Shown here one piece after another: positions 1 to 8,410 of a DNA stretch of 64,000 nucleotides. The stretch is from positions 12,693 to 76,692 of the forward strand of contig JBGTEJ010000060.1 of assembly GCA_041747855.1 (NCBI GenBank). Direction: 5' to 3'. Position numbers and translations under genes: made by a program. Under the pieces are notes generated by a model that was not told the DNA's origin, searched no databases, and worked only from the letters and a program-made list of their open reading frames with translations. The DNA comes from ZC4RG35 sp041747855. Its GTDB lineage: Bacteria > Actinomycetota > Acidimicrobiia > Spongiisociales > ZC4RG35. Position 1 is the first letter of the stretch; the number at the start of each line of letters is the position of its first letter.

Positions 1-380
1 TCGGAGCCGACTGAGCCTGATGCCTCTCCGATGGTGACCGCCGATGAGGTGTGGACGAGCCTCCCTACTCCAGCCGCACGACTGGCCTCCATAACGGCCC
101 TGGTGCCAGCGACGTTCGCCCTCCAGAGCACACCCGGGTCGGCGGGACACAACTGGTTGACCCCGGCCACATGGAACACCCAATCGGACCCGAAGAGCAA
201 CCGATCCAGACTGTCACGATCATGCAGATCGCCCCGGACAGGCTCCGCACCCAGCCCCGAGATCAGCGCAACCGACGAATCGGCGCGGACCAGGGCACGC
301 ACTCCGTGTCCCGATCCCACGAGATGCCCCACGACGGCCCGGCCCACGACACCGGTGCCACCCGTTACCGCCACCCTCAT
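1..380 (-). CDS. NAD-dependent epimerase/dehydratase, partial (3' end outside window)
   Basis: The minus strand reads MRVAVTGGTGVVGRAVVGHL from an ATG at 380 and stays open to the left edge (126 codons visible). This is the extended short-chain dehydrogenase N-terminus: the TGGTGVVG dinucleotide-binding loop at residues 6-13, an acidic residue followed by a DLHD-type segment after the second strand, and VFHVAGVNQ plus LVHTSSAVTIG, which match the usual third and fourth strands. Its ATG overlaps the TGA of pgsA (ATGA), so the two genes are translationally coupled. The substrate (sugar nucleotide, hopanoid or sterol type) cannot be told from the N-terminal half. The fold call is firm; the specific function is unknown. 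Confidence 0.85.
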   Translation of the reverse strand, partial: MRVAVTGGTGVVGRAVVGHLVGSGHGVRALVRADSSVALISGLGAEPVRGDLHDRDSLDRLLFGSDWVFHVAGVNQLCPADPGVLWRANVAGTRAVMEASRAAGVGRLVHTSSAVTIGEASGSVGS

Positions 381-955
381 TGGTTCCTGGTATCCACCGG
401 CTCGGATCGGACGATGTGCCAAAAGGAAGAGAGGTATCCCCAAAGGGATGCGATGGTCACGACGACCGCGATCAGCATCACATACTGGTCCAGATACCAC
501 GGCCCCCATCGAACGGGAAGCCTGACAAAGGCGAGGGAAATGGCGAAGTACTGGGCGAACGCCTTTGCCTTGCCCCAGGTGGACGGAGCGACTATCCCGC
601 CACCATGTGCCACCACTCCCCGAAGCGCCATGACAACGAACTCCCGGAAAATGATTATCACAGCCGGCCATACCGAGACATGGTCGATCGAGACAAGGGC
701 GATGAGGGTCCCGGTGACCAGAATCTTGTCGGCCGTGGTGTCGAGGAAGGCCCCGAGCACGGTGCCGCCCGTACTCCGTCTCGCCAGGTATCCATCGACA
801 ACGTCCGAAAAGGCGGCAATCGCGAACAGGACCGCCGCCCACACCAGATACCGGTCGATGTGATCCGCCCGCACCAACATCATGATGGGGAAAGTCATCA
901 GCATCCGGAACAGTGCGATCGCGTCAGGAACTGACAGGCGACCTCCTCGACTCAC
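377..955 (-). CDS. pgsA: CDP-alcohol phosphatidyltransferase (PgsA-like)
   Basis: This is a 192-residue membrane enzyme of the CDP-alcohol phosphatidyltransferase family. The diagnostic motif D-x2-D-G-x2-A-R-x8-G-x3-D-x3-D is complete (DVVDGYLARR followed by G and DTTADK, about residues 50-75). Four to six hydrophobic segments are visible, as expected. The length fits phosphatidylglycerophosphate synthase, which joins CDP-diacylglycerol and glycerol-3-phosphate in phospholipid synthesis; a cardiolipin or inositol-phosphate version is possible. The start is a GTG at 955, 36 bp after glpK, and the neighbouring glycerol kinase would supply glycerol-3-phosphate. The stop overlaps the start of the epimerase gene. 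Confidence 0.85.
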   Translation of the reverse strand: MSRGGRLSVPDAIALFRMLMTFPIMMLVRADHIDRYLVWAAVLFAIAAFSDVVDGYLARRSTGGTVLGAFLDTTADKILVTGTLIALVSIDHVSVWPAVIIIFREFVVMALRGVVAHGGGIVAPSTWGKAKAFAQYFAISLAFVRLPVRWGPWYLDQYVMLIAVVVTIASLWGYLSSFWHIVRSEPVDTRNQ

Positions 956-991
956 CAGGTGATCATACGCAGACCGGGATGGGCGGACCGA

Positions 992-2485
992 TCATGCCCA
1001 GCCAAGTGACCGGTCGATTGCCTGCCTCCATCTCGAGACGAGGCGGTCTCGCTCGCCCTCGTCCATAGAAGGGGCCCATCGGCGATCCTCGGCCCAAAGG
1101 CTTCGGACCTCATCGAGATCGGCCCATAATCCGGCACCGAGTCCGGCGGCATAGGCGGCGCCGAGCGCCGTAGTCTCAGAGATCACCGGTCTGATCACAT
1201 CGATTCCGAGGATGTCCGCCTGGAATTGCATGAGCAGCTCGTTCCCGGTCATTCCCCCGTCAACCCGCAATCCGGTCAGAGAAACACCGGAGTCAACGGT
1301 CATCGCCTCCAAGACGTCGCGAGTCTGGAACGCGGTCGACTCGAGTGCCGCCCTGGCGATGTGCCCCTTGCCCGTAAAGCGGGTCAACCCGGTGATGACA
1401 CCACGGGCATCCGGTCTCCAATGCGGGGCGAACAACCCGGAAAAGGCGGGTACGAAGTAGACATCACCGTTGTCGGGCACCGAACGCGCCAGATCCTCGA
1501 TGTGGGAGGCGTCGGCGATGATGCCGAGATTGTCGCGGAGCCACTGGACGAGAGCACCGGTCACGGCAACCGATCCTTCCAGGGCATAGTTGGTGGGGCC
1601 GGAGGCGATGCGGTAGGCCACGGTGGAGAGAAGACCCGACTCCGAGAGGACCGGCTCGGTGCCTGTGTTCATCAGCAGGAAGTTGCCGGTGCCGTAGGTG
1701 TTCTTGGCTTCGCCGGCGTCGAAGCAAGTCTGTCCGAACAGGGCCGCCTGCTGATCGCCGAGCATGGCGGTCAAGGGCACACCATCGAGCGGGCCGACGC
1801 ATCGGGCGATGTCCCCTACCGAGCTCACCACTTCGGGAAGGAGATGTCCCGGGACTCCGAAGTCGGCCAGGATGTCCGAGTCCCACGAGGTGGTGACCAG
1901 GTCGAGCAGCATGGTTCGAGAGGCGTTGGTGACATCGGTGACATGCCGACCGCCTTCGACCCCGCCAGTCATATTCCATGCGATCCAGCTGTCGACGGTC
2001 CCGAATAGGACGTCGCCGCGGGCGGCGGCACCATGGAGATCCAGATCGTCGAGGAGCCAGCGCAGCTTCGGTCCCGAGAAGTACGTCGCCAACGGGAGAC
2101 CGGTGCGGGCGCGATACCGGTCCGAACCAACCTCGCCGCCGAGGTCTTCGCACAGCCGTGCGGTGCGGGTGTCCTGCCATACCACCGCATTGGCGACAGG
2201 TCGGCCCGTCGCCCGGTCCCACAGCACGGTGGTCTCACGCTGATTGGTGATCCCAACCGCGACGAGGTCCTTCGGGGCGATCCGGGCGATCTTCATGGCC
2301 CCATCGATCGTTTCCAGTGTTCGCTGCCAGATCTCCATGGGATCGTGCTCGACCCAACCGGGCTGGGGAAAGATCTGACGATGCTCCAGTTGATGTCGGG
2401 CAACAACCCTGCCACGACCATCGAAAATCATGAAGCGGGTAGACGTGGTCCCCTGATCTATGGCACCGACGAGTTGCTCGCTCAC
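992..2485 (-). CDS. glpK: glycerol kinase
   Basis: The 497-residue product is a full-length FGGY-family kinase that phosphorylates glycerol to glycerol-3-phosphate. It begins VGAIDQGTTSTRFMIFD (phosphate-1 loop) and contains ITNQRETTVLWDRATG, VVWQDTRT and YGTGNFLLMNTG, all typical of GlpK. The reading frame is open far upstream, but the extension is only an antisense-like Arg-rich shadow of pth. The GTG at 2485 is chosen because it overlaps the TAG of pth (TAGTG) and places the first strand at the N-terminus. Co-transcribed after rplY and pth. Confidence 0.95.
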   Translation of the reverse strand: MSEQLVGAIDQGTTSTRFMIFDGRGRVVARHQLEHRQIFPQPGWVEHDPMEIWQRTLETIDGAMKIARIAPKDLVAVGITNQRETTVLWDRATGRPVANAVVWQDTRTARLCEDLGGEVGSDRYRARTGLPLATYFSGPKLRWLLDDLDLHGAAARGDVLFGTVDSWIAWNMTGGVEGGRHVTDVTNASRTMLLDLVTTSWDSDILADFGVPGHLLPEVVSSVGDIARCVGPLDGVPLTAMLGDQQAALFGQTCFDAGEAKNTYGTGNFLLMNTGTEPVLSESGLLSTVAYRIASGPTNYALEGSVAVTGALVQWLRDNLGIIADASHIEDLARSVPDNGDVYFVPAFSGLFAPHWRPDARGVITGLTRFTGKGHIARAALESTAFQTRDVLEAMTVDSGVSLTGLRVDGGMTGNELLMQFQADILGIDVIRPVISETTALGAAYAAGLGAGLWADLDEVRSLWAEDRRWAPSMDEGERDRLVSRWRQAIDRSLGWA

Positions 2486-3117
2486 TAGTCGCGGCCCCGG
2501 TGTGCTGCCATCTCCTGTGCTCGCTGGCGATCGGACAGCCACATTTCGACCACGTCGGCGGCGTCTTCGACGATCAGATCGACTCCGGGTGACTCCTTCT
2601 TGGTGAACCCTCTGAGTACGTACTCGGCGGGGTCGGCACTCCCTGGCGGACGACCCACCCCCACCTTGAGCCTGGAGAAGTCTTTGGTGCCGAGAGACTG
2701 CTCCACCGAACGGACACCGTTGTGCCCTCCACTGCCACCGCCAACCTGAACCCGGAGCCGCCCGAAGGCAAGGTCTATATCGTCGTGGATGACCAGCAGA
2801 TCGCCCGGCGCGACTTTCCAATAGTCGAGAGCAGCGCGCACCACCCTGCCGGACTCATTCATGAAAGTGAAAGGTGCAACCAGGATCCCGGAATCAGGCG
2901 GTTTGCCAACTTTGGCCACTGCAGCACTTACACGCGAAGGGGCCCTTCCCAGGGTATGACCAGCGCGAACGGCCACGTTGGCGATTACTACCGCTCCGAT
3001 GTTGTGTCGGGAGCCCTCGTACTTGGGCCCCGGGTTCCGGAGCCCGACAACGATAGGCAGGGGTTCAGCCGGCTTCCCCGTCCTCGGTCCCGGCCTCCCC
3101 AGCAGCGGCAGCTTCAT
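2485..3117 (-). CDS. pth: peptidyl-tRNA hydrolase
   Basis: Pth releases stalled peptides from peptidyl-tRNA so that the tRNA can be reused. The key residues are all present: Asn in GLRNPGPKYEGSRHN, the catalytic His of the same segment, Asp in HDDIDL, and Asn in GGHNGVRS. FTKKE near residue 175 is also typical. The only in-frame ATG (3117) lies 53 bp inside the 3' end of rplY and gives an N-terminal extension of about 20 residues before the conserved core. rplY-pth is a very common bacterial gene order. No GTG or TTG nearer the core was found, so the overlapping start is accepted with some doubt. Confidence 0.95.
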   Translation of the reverse strand: MKLPLLGRPGPRTGKPAEPLPIVVGLRNPGPKYEGSRHNIGAVVIANVAVRAGHTLGRAPSRVSAAVAKVGKPPDSGILVAPFTFMNESGRVVRAALDYWKVAPGDLLVIHDDIDLAFGRLRVQVGGGSGGHNGVRSVEQSLGTKDFSRLKVGVGRPPGSADPAEYVLRGFTKKESPGVDLIVEDAADVVEMWLSDRQRAQEMAAHRGRD

Positions 3118-3745
3118 CGTCGGTTTGCTCCTCCTCGCCTATCTCATCCCCCTCAGCCGGTTCGAGCGCCTCGGGCTCTTCGATCTCGGCAGAAGGTGCT
3201 GTGATCGACATCACGACCGCCTCCGGGTCTTCCAGGTAGGTGACCCCTTCGATGGCTGGCAGGTCGGAGATACGAAGAGCACCGCCCACCTCGACCGCCG
3301 AGATATCCAGTTCGATGTACTGGGGTATGGCTGTCGGAAGCACCTCGACCACGGCATGTGTCCGAGCCGGGCTGAAGACCCCTCCGACCTGGACCCCGGC
3401 TGGCTCACCTTCGAAGTGTATCGGCACCTCTGCGTGGATGGTCTGGGTGAGGTCCACCTTGAGGAAGTCGACGTGTCGGTACTCGTTGCGGAATGGGTGC
3501 TTGTCGATGACACGGGCCATCGTGGTCACCGTGCTTCCGCCCTCGATTTCGAGGCTGATGATGGCGTTGGTCCCGGCATCGGTGTGGAGGGCGACATGGA
3601 GGTCGTGCGAGTCGACGGTCACAGGCATGGGGTCGAGTCCCAGCCCGTACACGACCGCAGGGGTGAAACCTTTGCCTCTTATACGTCGGGATTCCGCAGA
3701 ACCGGGTTTGCGTCCCATCTGGGCGCGCAGGGTGACTTGTGCCAT
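3065..3745 (-). CDS. rplY: 50S ribosomal protein L25, CTC (long) form
   Basis: This 226-residue protein has the two-domain CTC arrangement: an N-terminal 5S rRNA-binding domain (GKGFTPAVVYGLGLDPMPV, then HPFRNEYRHVDFLKVD at about residue 85) and the C-terminal beta domain (EVPIHFEGEPAGV, IPQYIELDISAVEVG). The last 45 residues are very acidic and rich in Glu, Ala and Gly, as usual in actinobacterial CTC proteins. A Shine-Dalgarno sequence, AGGAG, precedes the ATG at 3745. It heads the cluster rplY-pth-glpK-pgsA-epimerase. Confidence 0.95.
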   Translation of the reverse strand: MAQVTLRAQMGRKPGSAESRRIRGKGFTPAVVYGLGLDPMPVTVDSHDLHVALHTDAGTNAIISLEIEGGSTVTTMARVIDKHPFRNEYRHVDFLKVDLTQTIHAEVPIHFEGEPAGVQVGGVFSPARTHAVVEVLPTAIPQYIELDISAVEVGGALRISDLPAIEGVTYLEDPEAVVMSITAPSAEIEEPEALEPAEGDEIGEEEQTDDEAAAAGEAGTEDGEAG

Positions 3746-3828
3746 TGAGAACTCCTAGGAGGATGCAGGAAGCCCCAATTATGGCTGTCGAGTCGATGTT
3801 TCGCCATATCGACAACGCGCGACGGTCA

Positions 3829-4479
3829 CTAATCAGGCCCCAAACCCCGGATCCAGGCGGTCGTGCGGGTGGCGAGATGATCTGCCGTCGTCTGGTCCGT
3901 CCAGCCCCCACCCCGTGTGGAATGGGTGGCACCTTCGAGGATCTCGACCCGGGCGGTGGCCAGCGAGGTGACATGTCTCTCGAACAGATCCATCCGTGAC
4001 AGTGCGTCGCGGGTGCCCTGAAAGAACAACATCGGAACTGTGACATCACCGAATCGGTCGTTCCGCAGCTTGTCCGGTTTACCCGCCGGGTGCAGTGGAT
4101 ACGCATAGAGGATGACACCGGCCGCGGGCCAACCGTCGGCCGCCAGATAGAGGCCGACCCTCCCTCCCATCGACCTCCCCGCCAGAAACACCCGGTCGAC
4201 ACGGGTGGCGAGAGTGTCGGCGGCGGCCCGATGACACTCGAGGAGCCGTTGCACTGTGTCCGGGCGCTTCGAACCACGCTCCGTGTAGGGGTAGTTGAAG
4301 GTGAGGACGGTGGGTCCGTCCGCGGCGAGACGGTCCCGCAACAACGCGATGAAGGGGTGGTCCTGACTCGTCCCTGCACCATGGGCGAGGAGGATCCCAT
4401 CACTGCCCGATCCGACCAGACGCCCGGTCACTTGACTGTCGGAGAGTGGGATGGTGATTGTCTCCACAGATGCCGTCAT
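3829..4479 (-). CDS. alpha/beta hydrolase, KANL3/Tex30-like
   Basis: The 216-residue cytosolic protein has an alpha/beta-hydrolase fold. The oxyanion loop is LLAHGAGTSQDHPF, the nucleophile elbow is GRSMGGR (about residue 100), the acid is in FQGTRDALS and the catalytic His is in EGATHSTRG. NYPYTERG after the third strand is a hallmark of the KANL3/Tex30 (dienelactone-hydrolase-like) group, for which bacterial substrates are not established. It is divergent from pgl, with about 70 bp between the two start codons. No substrate is assigned. Confidence 0.8.
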   Translation of the reverse strand: MTASVETITIPLSDSQVTGRLVGSGSDGILLAHGAGTSQDHPFIALLRDRLAADGPTVLTFNYPYTERGSKRPDTVQRLLECHRAAADTLATRVDRVFLAGRSMGGRVGLYLAADGWPAAGVILYAYPLHPAGKPDKLRNDRFGDVTVPMLFFQGTRDALSRMDLFERHVTSLATARVEILEGATHSTRGGGWTDQTTADHLATRTTAWIRGLGPD

Positions 4480-4551
4480 ACAGAGATTGTCTCAGGAGAA
4501 GCGTCTCCCAGGGTTCCCGACAACAAGACCGGTGGCGGTACCGTGGCTGCA

Positions 4552-5229
4552 ATGGAATTGTTCGTCCACCGCGACCCCGCGGAAGTCGCCGGTGCCGTCG
4601 CTGACCGTATCGGCGACGCCATCAGGGACGCAGGAGATCGCTTCACACTCGGTCTCTCCGGCGGGAGCACCCCCATCGCCACCTACCAGATCCTACGGGA
4701 GAGGAGACTCGATTGGTCCACGGTCGATACCTGGGTGTCGGACGAGAGGTGGGTACCCCCCGACCATCAGAGATCGAACGGTCGGATGGCGGAGGAGACT
4801 CTGATCCGTCATGTTGGTGCCCGGTTCCATCGTCCCGGCTGGGCTGAGAACCTGACACCTGAGGACATCGCCCCCCACTACGAGTCGGTGATCAACCAGA
4901 TCCACCACAAGCACCGTCCCGACCTGATCCATCTCGGGATGGGCGACGACGGACACACGGCATCTCTGTTCCCGGGGACGGCCGCCCTCGACGAAACGGA
5001 ACGATGGATCGTGGCCAACCATGTGCCCCAACTCGGAGAGGCGAGGATCACCGGCACTTTCCCATTGCTCTGGACCGCGAAGTTGATCATCGTGCAGGTG
5101 ACAGGAGCCGCCAAAGCGGAGGCGGTGCGCGACTCGCTGGCAGGGATGACCCCCGCCGGAAGGTTGACTGAAGGAAAGGCACGGGTCGAATGGTTTCTGG
5201 ACGAAGACGCCGCCGCACTGGTCTCCTGA
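4552..5229 (+). CDS. pgl: 6-phosphogluconolactonase
   Basis: Pgl hydrolyses 6-phosphogluconolactone in the oxidative pentose phosphate pathway. The 225-residue product has the family motifs in order: LGLSGGSTP (residues 33-41), SDERWVPPDH, and HLGMGDDGHTASLFPG (about residues 125-140), the last holding the phosphate-binding and catalytic residues. The ATG at 4552 is preferred; a GTG three codons upstream is possible. zwf and gnd are not next to it here. The 3' end overlaps the following lipoprotein gene by 40 bp in another frame. Confidence 0.93.
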   Translation: MELFVHRDPAEVAGAVADRIGDAIRDAGDRFTLGLSGGSTPIATYQILRERRLDWSTVDTWVSDERWVPPDHQRSNGRMAEETLIRHVGARFHRPGWAENLTPEDIAPHYESVINQIHHKHRPDLIHLGMGDDGHTASLFPGTAALDETERWIVANHVPQLGEARITGTFPLLWTAKLIIVQVTGAAKAEAVRDSLAGMTPAGRLTEGKARVEWFLDEDAAALVS

Positions 5230-6074
5230 TCGCCGCACTCCTCCTGGCTGGAGCCTGCTCGGCTGGGACGACTGCGACGAGCGTCCCAGAGTCGACGACC
5301 AGCACCAGCAGCACGACAACTACGACCGTCTCCAACACCACAAGCACCTCCGGCGCCACAACCACTTCATCGAGTCCGGTTGGGATCGACGCAGAGGTCC
5401 TGGTGCCTGACGGTCCAGGGTCCTTCCCGGCGGTGGTGCTCGCCCATGGTGGGAGCTGGCTGTTCGGGTCCCCTTCGGACATCAGACCGCTTGCCACCTA
5501 CCTCACTGAAGCCGGGTTTCTCACCGTCAACGCCAGATACAAGCTGTCCAATCAATCCCCCGGGTTCCCGCAGGCTGTCGACGATCTCGCCTGCGCCGTC
5601 CGGTATGCGGCCAGCCACCCTGAGTCAGACGGGACCGTGACCATCATCGGATTCTCGGCGGGCGGCCACATCTCCGCCCTGGTCGCCCTCACTGGGGACC
5701 GCTACGGCCAGGATTGCCCCTACCCGGGCACGGGTCTCCCCGACCGGTTTGTGGGTCTGGCCGGTGTGTATGACGTGAGACCCCTCGAATCCCTCCTGGC
5801 GGTCTTCTTCGGACAGAGACTCGAGGACGACCCGGACCTGTGGGGTTCCGGGAACCCTCAGGAATTGGTCGGGGCCAACCCCCTGATCTCGGCATACCTC
5901 CTCCACGGGGAAGCCGACCAGCTGATCAACGTCATCTTCGCGAGCAGGTTCTACGAAGGTCTCCCAGCCGGCAACGGGTCTGGGCTCGAGGTGATCCCTG
6001 GGGCCGATCACACCGCCATGGCCAATCCGAACATCGTGGGCCCATTCATCGTGCAATGGCTGAAGGGAAACTGA
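5190..6074 (+). CDS. secreted lipoprotein alpha/beta hydrolase (BD-FAE/esterase type)
   Basis: The 294-residue protein starts with an Arg-rich n-region and a hydrophobic segment ending in the lipobox LLAGAC, so it is probably lipid-anchored outside the membrane. A Thr/Ser-rich linker of about 35 residues follows. The esterase domain has the oxyanion motif AHGGSW, the nucleophile elbow GFSAGGH, an acid in LHGEADQL and a final His in PGADHTAM. This arrangement matches BD-FAE/carboxylesterase enzymes, often active on polymer-linked esters, but the substrate is unknown. The start lies inside the end of pgl. Confidence 0.8.
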   Translation: MVSGRRRRRTGLLIAALLLAGACSAGTTATSVPESTTSTSSTTTTTVSNTTSTSGATTTSSSPVGIDAEVLVPDGPGSFPAVVLAHGGSWLFGSPSDIRPLATYLTEAGFLTVNARYKLSNQSPGFPQAVDDLACAVRYAASHPESDGTVTIIGFSAGGHISALVALTGDRYGQDCPYPGTGLPDRFVGLAGVYDVRPLESLLAVFFGQRLEDDPDLWGSGNPQELVGANPLISAYLLHGEADQLINVIFASRFYEGLPAGNGSGLEVIPGADHTAMANPNIVGPFIVQWLKGN

Positions 6075-6085
6075 TTGGCCCAGAG

Positions 6086-6946
6086 CTAGAGACCCTTGGG
6101 ATGCCAGACGGTCTTGGTCTCGGTGAAGGCGGCGATGCGGTAGGGACTCTGTGCGGGACCGTCGTGTGAGGGCAACACCACCCGTTTCACATTGTGGACA
6201 GCACCCTCCTGCACCCTCAGGGCCTGATCGTCGGTGGCCCCACCGGCGTCGACCGCGTTGACATCCATGTGGTCGGCGAGCACCCCGATCAGCTCGTCCT
6301 TCAGCCCCGTGAGGATATTGACCACCCCGCCCGGCACATCGGAACTGTTGAGCACTTCGGCGAAGGTCACCGCAGGCATCGGGTGCTTCTGGGAGGCGAG
6401 CACCACCGTGGCGTTACCGGTGACAATCACCGGCGCCAGTCTGGAGACCAGACCAAGGAGAGCCGGCTCCTCGGGCGCGATCACACCGACCACGCCGGTC
6501 GGTTCAGGGGAGGAGATGTTGAAGAATGGCCCCGCCACCGGATTCAGGTTCCCGTAGATCTGGGCGAACTTGTCCGCCCAACCGGCGTACCAGACCAACC
6601 TATCGATTGAAGCCCTGACCTCTTTGCCGGCTGCGGCCCTGGTGAGACCGGTGTCCATCAACTGCTCTTCGAAGGTGGTGGCCCGGTCTTCGAGGGTCTC
6701 GGCGACCCGGTAGAGCACCTGGCCACGGTTGTATCCGGTGGCACCAGCCCAACTCTCTACGGCGCCGCGTGCCGTCCGGACCGCGTCACGCAGGTCCTTG
6801 CGGCTGGCCTGTGACATCCGGGCGAGGACCTGGCCACCGGTTCCGTATGCAGGAAAAGACCGGCCCGACTCCGAGCGGGGGAATTTGCCACCGATATACA
6901 GCTTGTAAGTCTTCTTGACCTCGAGCCGGCTCACCCTTCGCTCCAA
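6086..6946 (-). CDS. aldehyde dehydrogenase-like protein lacking the catalytic half
   Basis: The 286-residue product resembles the N-terminal NAD-binding half of an aldehyde dehydrogenase (YIGGKFPRSESGRSFP, then GVVGVIAPEEPALLGLVSRL, TGNATVVLASQKHPMP, VPGGVVNILTG). It stops soon after the region where the catalytic Glu and Cys motifs would begin, and neither motif is present, so it is unlikely to oxidise aldehydes itself. Its start (ATG 6946, or GTG 6934, which overlaps the upstream TGA) lies within the end of a complete aldehyde dehydrogenase gene. I infer a structural or regulatory partner of that enzyme, comparable to the second domain of ALDH16. Confidence 0.75.
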   Translation of the reverse strand: MERRVSRLEVKKTYKLYIGGKFPRSESGRSFPAYGTGGQVLARMSQASRKDLRDAVRTARGAVESWAGATGYNRGQVLYRVAETLEDRATTFEEQLMDTGLTRAAAGKEVRASIDRLVWYAGWADKFAQIYGNLNPVAGPFFNISSPEPTGVVGVIAPEEPALLGLVSRLAPVIVTGNATVVLASQKHPMPAVTFAEVLNSSDVPGGVVNILTGLKDELIGVLADHMDVNAVDAGGATDDQALRVQEGAVHNVKRVVLPSHDGPAQSPYRIAAFTETKTVWHPKGL

Positions 6947-8409
6947 TCCATGTAGGCGAGGAGCCCATGTCGGCCACCCTCCCGCCCAAAACCGGACTCC
7001 TTGTAGCCACCAAACGGTGAGGTCGGGTCGAACTTGTTGTAGGTGTTGGCCCAGACCACCCCGGCTTTCAACCGGTCAGCCATCCACAGTATCCGTGAGC
7101 CTTTCGATGTCCATACTCCCGCCGACAGACCGTATGGGGTGTTGTTCGCCTTCTCCACCGCCTCTTCGGGAGTACGGAAGGTGAGGATTGAGAGGACGGG
7201 GCCGAAGATCTCCTCCTGGGCTATCCGATGCGACTGGGAGACCCCGGTGAAGAGAGTGGGTCGGAAATAGAAGCCACGGGCGGGCAGGACGCAATCGGAC
7301 TGGAACATCTCGGCACCCTCGGCCACTCCGGAATCGACCAGCTCGGTGATCTTGTCCAGCTGGGCCTGGCTGTTGATCGCCCCGACATCGGTGTTCTTGT
7401 CCATCGGGTCTCCCACCCTGAGCGTCGAAAGACGACGCTTCAGCTTGTCCACGAAGCGGTCGTGGATGCTCTCCTCGACCAGGAGTCGTGAACCGGCGCA
7501 GCAAACATGGCCCTGGTTGAAGAAGATCCCGTTGATCACCCCTTCGATGGCCTGGTCCATCGGAGCGTCCTCGAAGATGACATGGGCGGCCTTGCCTCCG
7601 AGTTCCAAAGTGAGCTTCTTGCCACTGCCGGCCAGCTCCCGCTGGATCAGCTTGCCCACCGCAGTGGACCCGGTGAAGGCGACCTTGTCGACATCGGGGT
7701 GGGCCACCACCGCGGCACCGGTCGCTCCGGCTCCGGTGACGACGTTGAACACCCCCGGGGGCAGCCCTGCTTCCGTGGCGATCTGGGCGAAGGCCAGGGC
7801 GGTGAGTGGCGTGGTCTCGGCTGGTTTGAGCACCACTGTGTTGCCAGCGGCGAGGGCCGGTGCCACCTTCCATGCCAGCATCATCATCGGGAAGTTCCAT
7901 GGGATCACCTGACCGGCCACCCCCAGCGGCTTGGGCTTGATACCGGGGAAGGCGTACTCGAGCTTGTCGGCCCATCCCGCGTAATAGAAGAAGTGAGCGG
8001 CGGCCAGGGGAAGGTCCACGTCACGCGCCTCACGGATCGGCTTGCCACCGTCGAGGGTTTCGAGGACCGCCAGCTCACGGGACCTCTCCTGGATCATCCG
8101 GGCCAGCCTGAAGATGTGTTTGGCCCTTTCGGTGCCGCTCATCGGCCCCCAACTCTCCTCGTAAGCGACCCGGGCGGCGGTGACAGCATCGGCCACGTCG
8201 GCGGTGCCGGCCTCGGCGACCATCGAAAGCTGCTCCTCGGTGGCAGGGTTCACCGTCGGGAAGTACTTGCCCGACTTGGGCTTCTTGAACTCCCCACCGA
8301 TGAACAGCCCTTGCTTGTCGTCGATTTCGACGAGGTCGGTGGACTCGACCGATCGGGCGTACTCCCAGAGCAGCGGTTTGTGGGTGGTGGTGGGGAGATT
8401 GCGGGCCAT
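6931..8409 (-). CDS. aldehyde dehydrogenase (NAD(P)-dependent)
   Basis: This is a complete 492-residue aldehyde dehydrogenase. Visible motifs are PWNFPMMML (cofactor and substrate tunnel), KPAETTPLTAL, FTGSTAVG (Rossmann turn), LELGGKAAHVIF with the general-base Glu, and NQGHVCCAGSR with the nucleophilic Cys (about residue 300), then EEIFGPVLS and FGGYKESGFGRE. It starts 1 bp after the deoC stop and overlaps the half-length homologue downstream. The link to deoC suggests oxidation of the acetaldehyde made from deoxyribose-5-phosphate (inference). Confidence 0.93.
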   Translation of the reverse strand: MARNLPTTTHKPLLWEYARSVESTDLVEIDDKQGLFIGGEFKKPKSGKYFPTVNPATEEQLSMVAEAGTADVADAVTAARVAYEESWGPMSGTERAKHIFRLARMIQERSRELAVLETLDGGKPIREARDVDLPLAAAHFFYYAGWADKLEYAFPGIKPKPLGVAGQVIPWNFPMMMLAWKVAPALAAGNTVVLKPAETTPLTALAFAQIATEAGLPPGVFNVVTGAGATGAAVVAHPDVDKVAFTGSTAVGKLIQRELAGSGKKLTLELGGKAAHVIFEDAPMDQAIEGVINGIFFNQGHVCCAGSRLLVEESIHDRFVDKLKRRLSTLRVGDPMDKNTDVGAINSQAQLDKITELVDSGVAEGAEMFQSDCVLPARGFYFRPTLFTGVSQSHRIAQEEIFGPVLSILTFRTPEEAVEKANNTPYGLSAGVWTSKGSRILWMADRLKAGVVWANTYNKFDPTSPFGGYKESGFGREGGRHGLLAYMDWSEG

Positions 8410-8410
8410 T

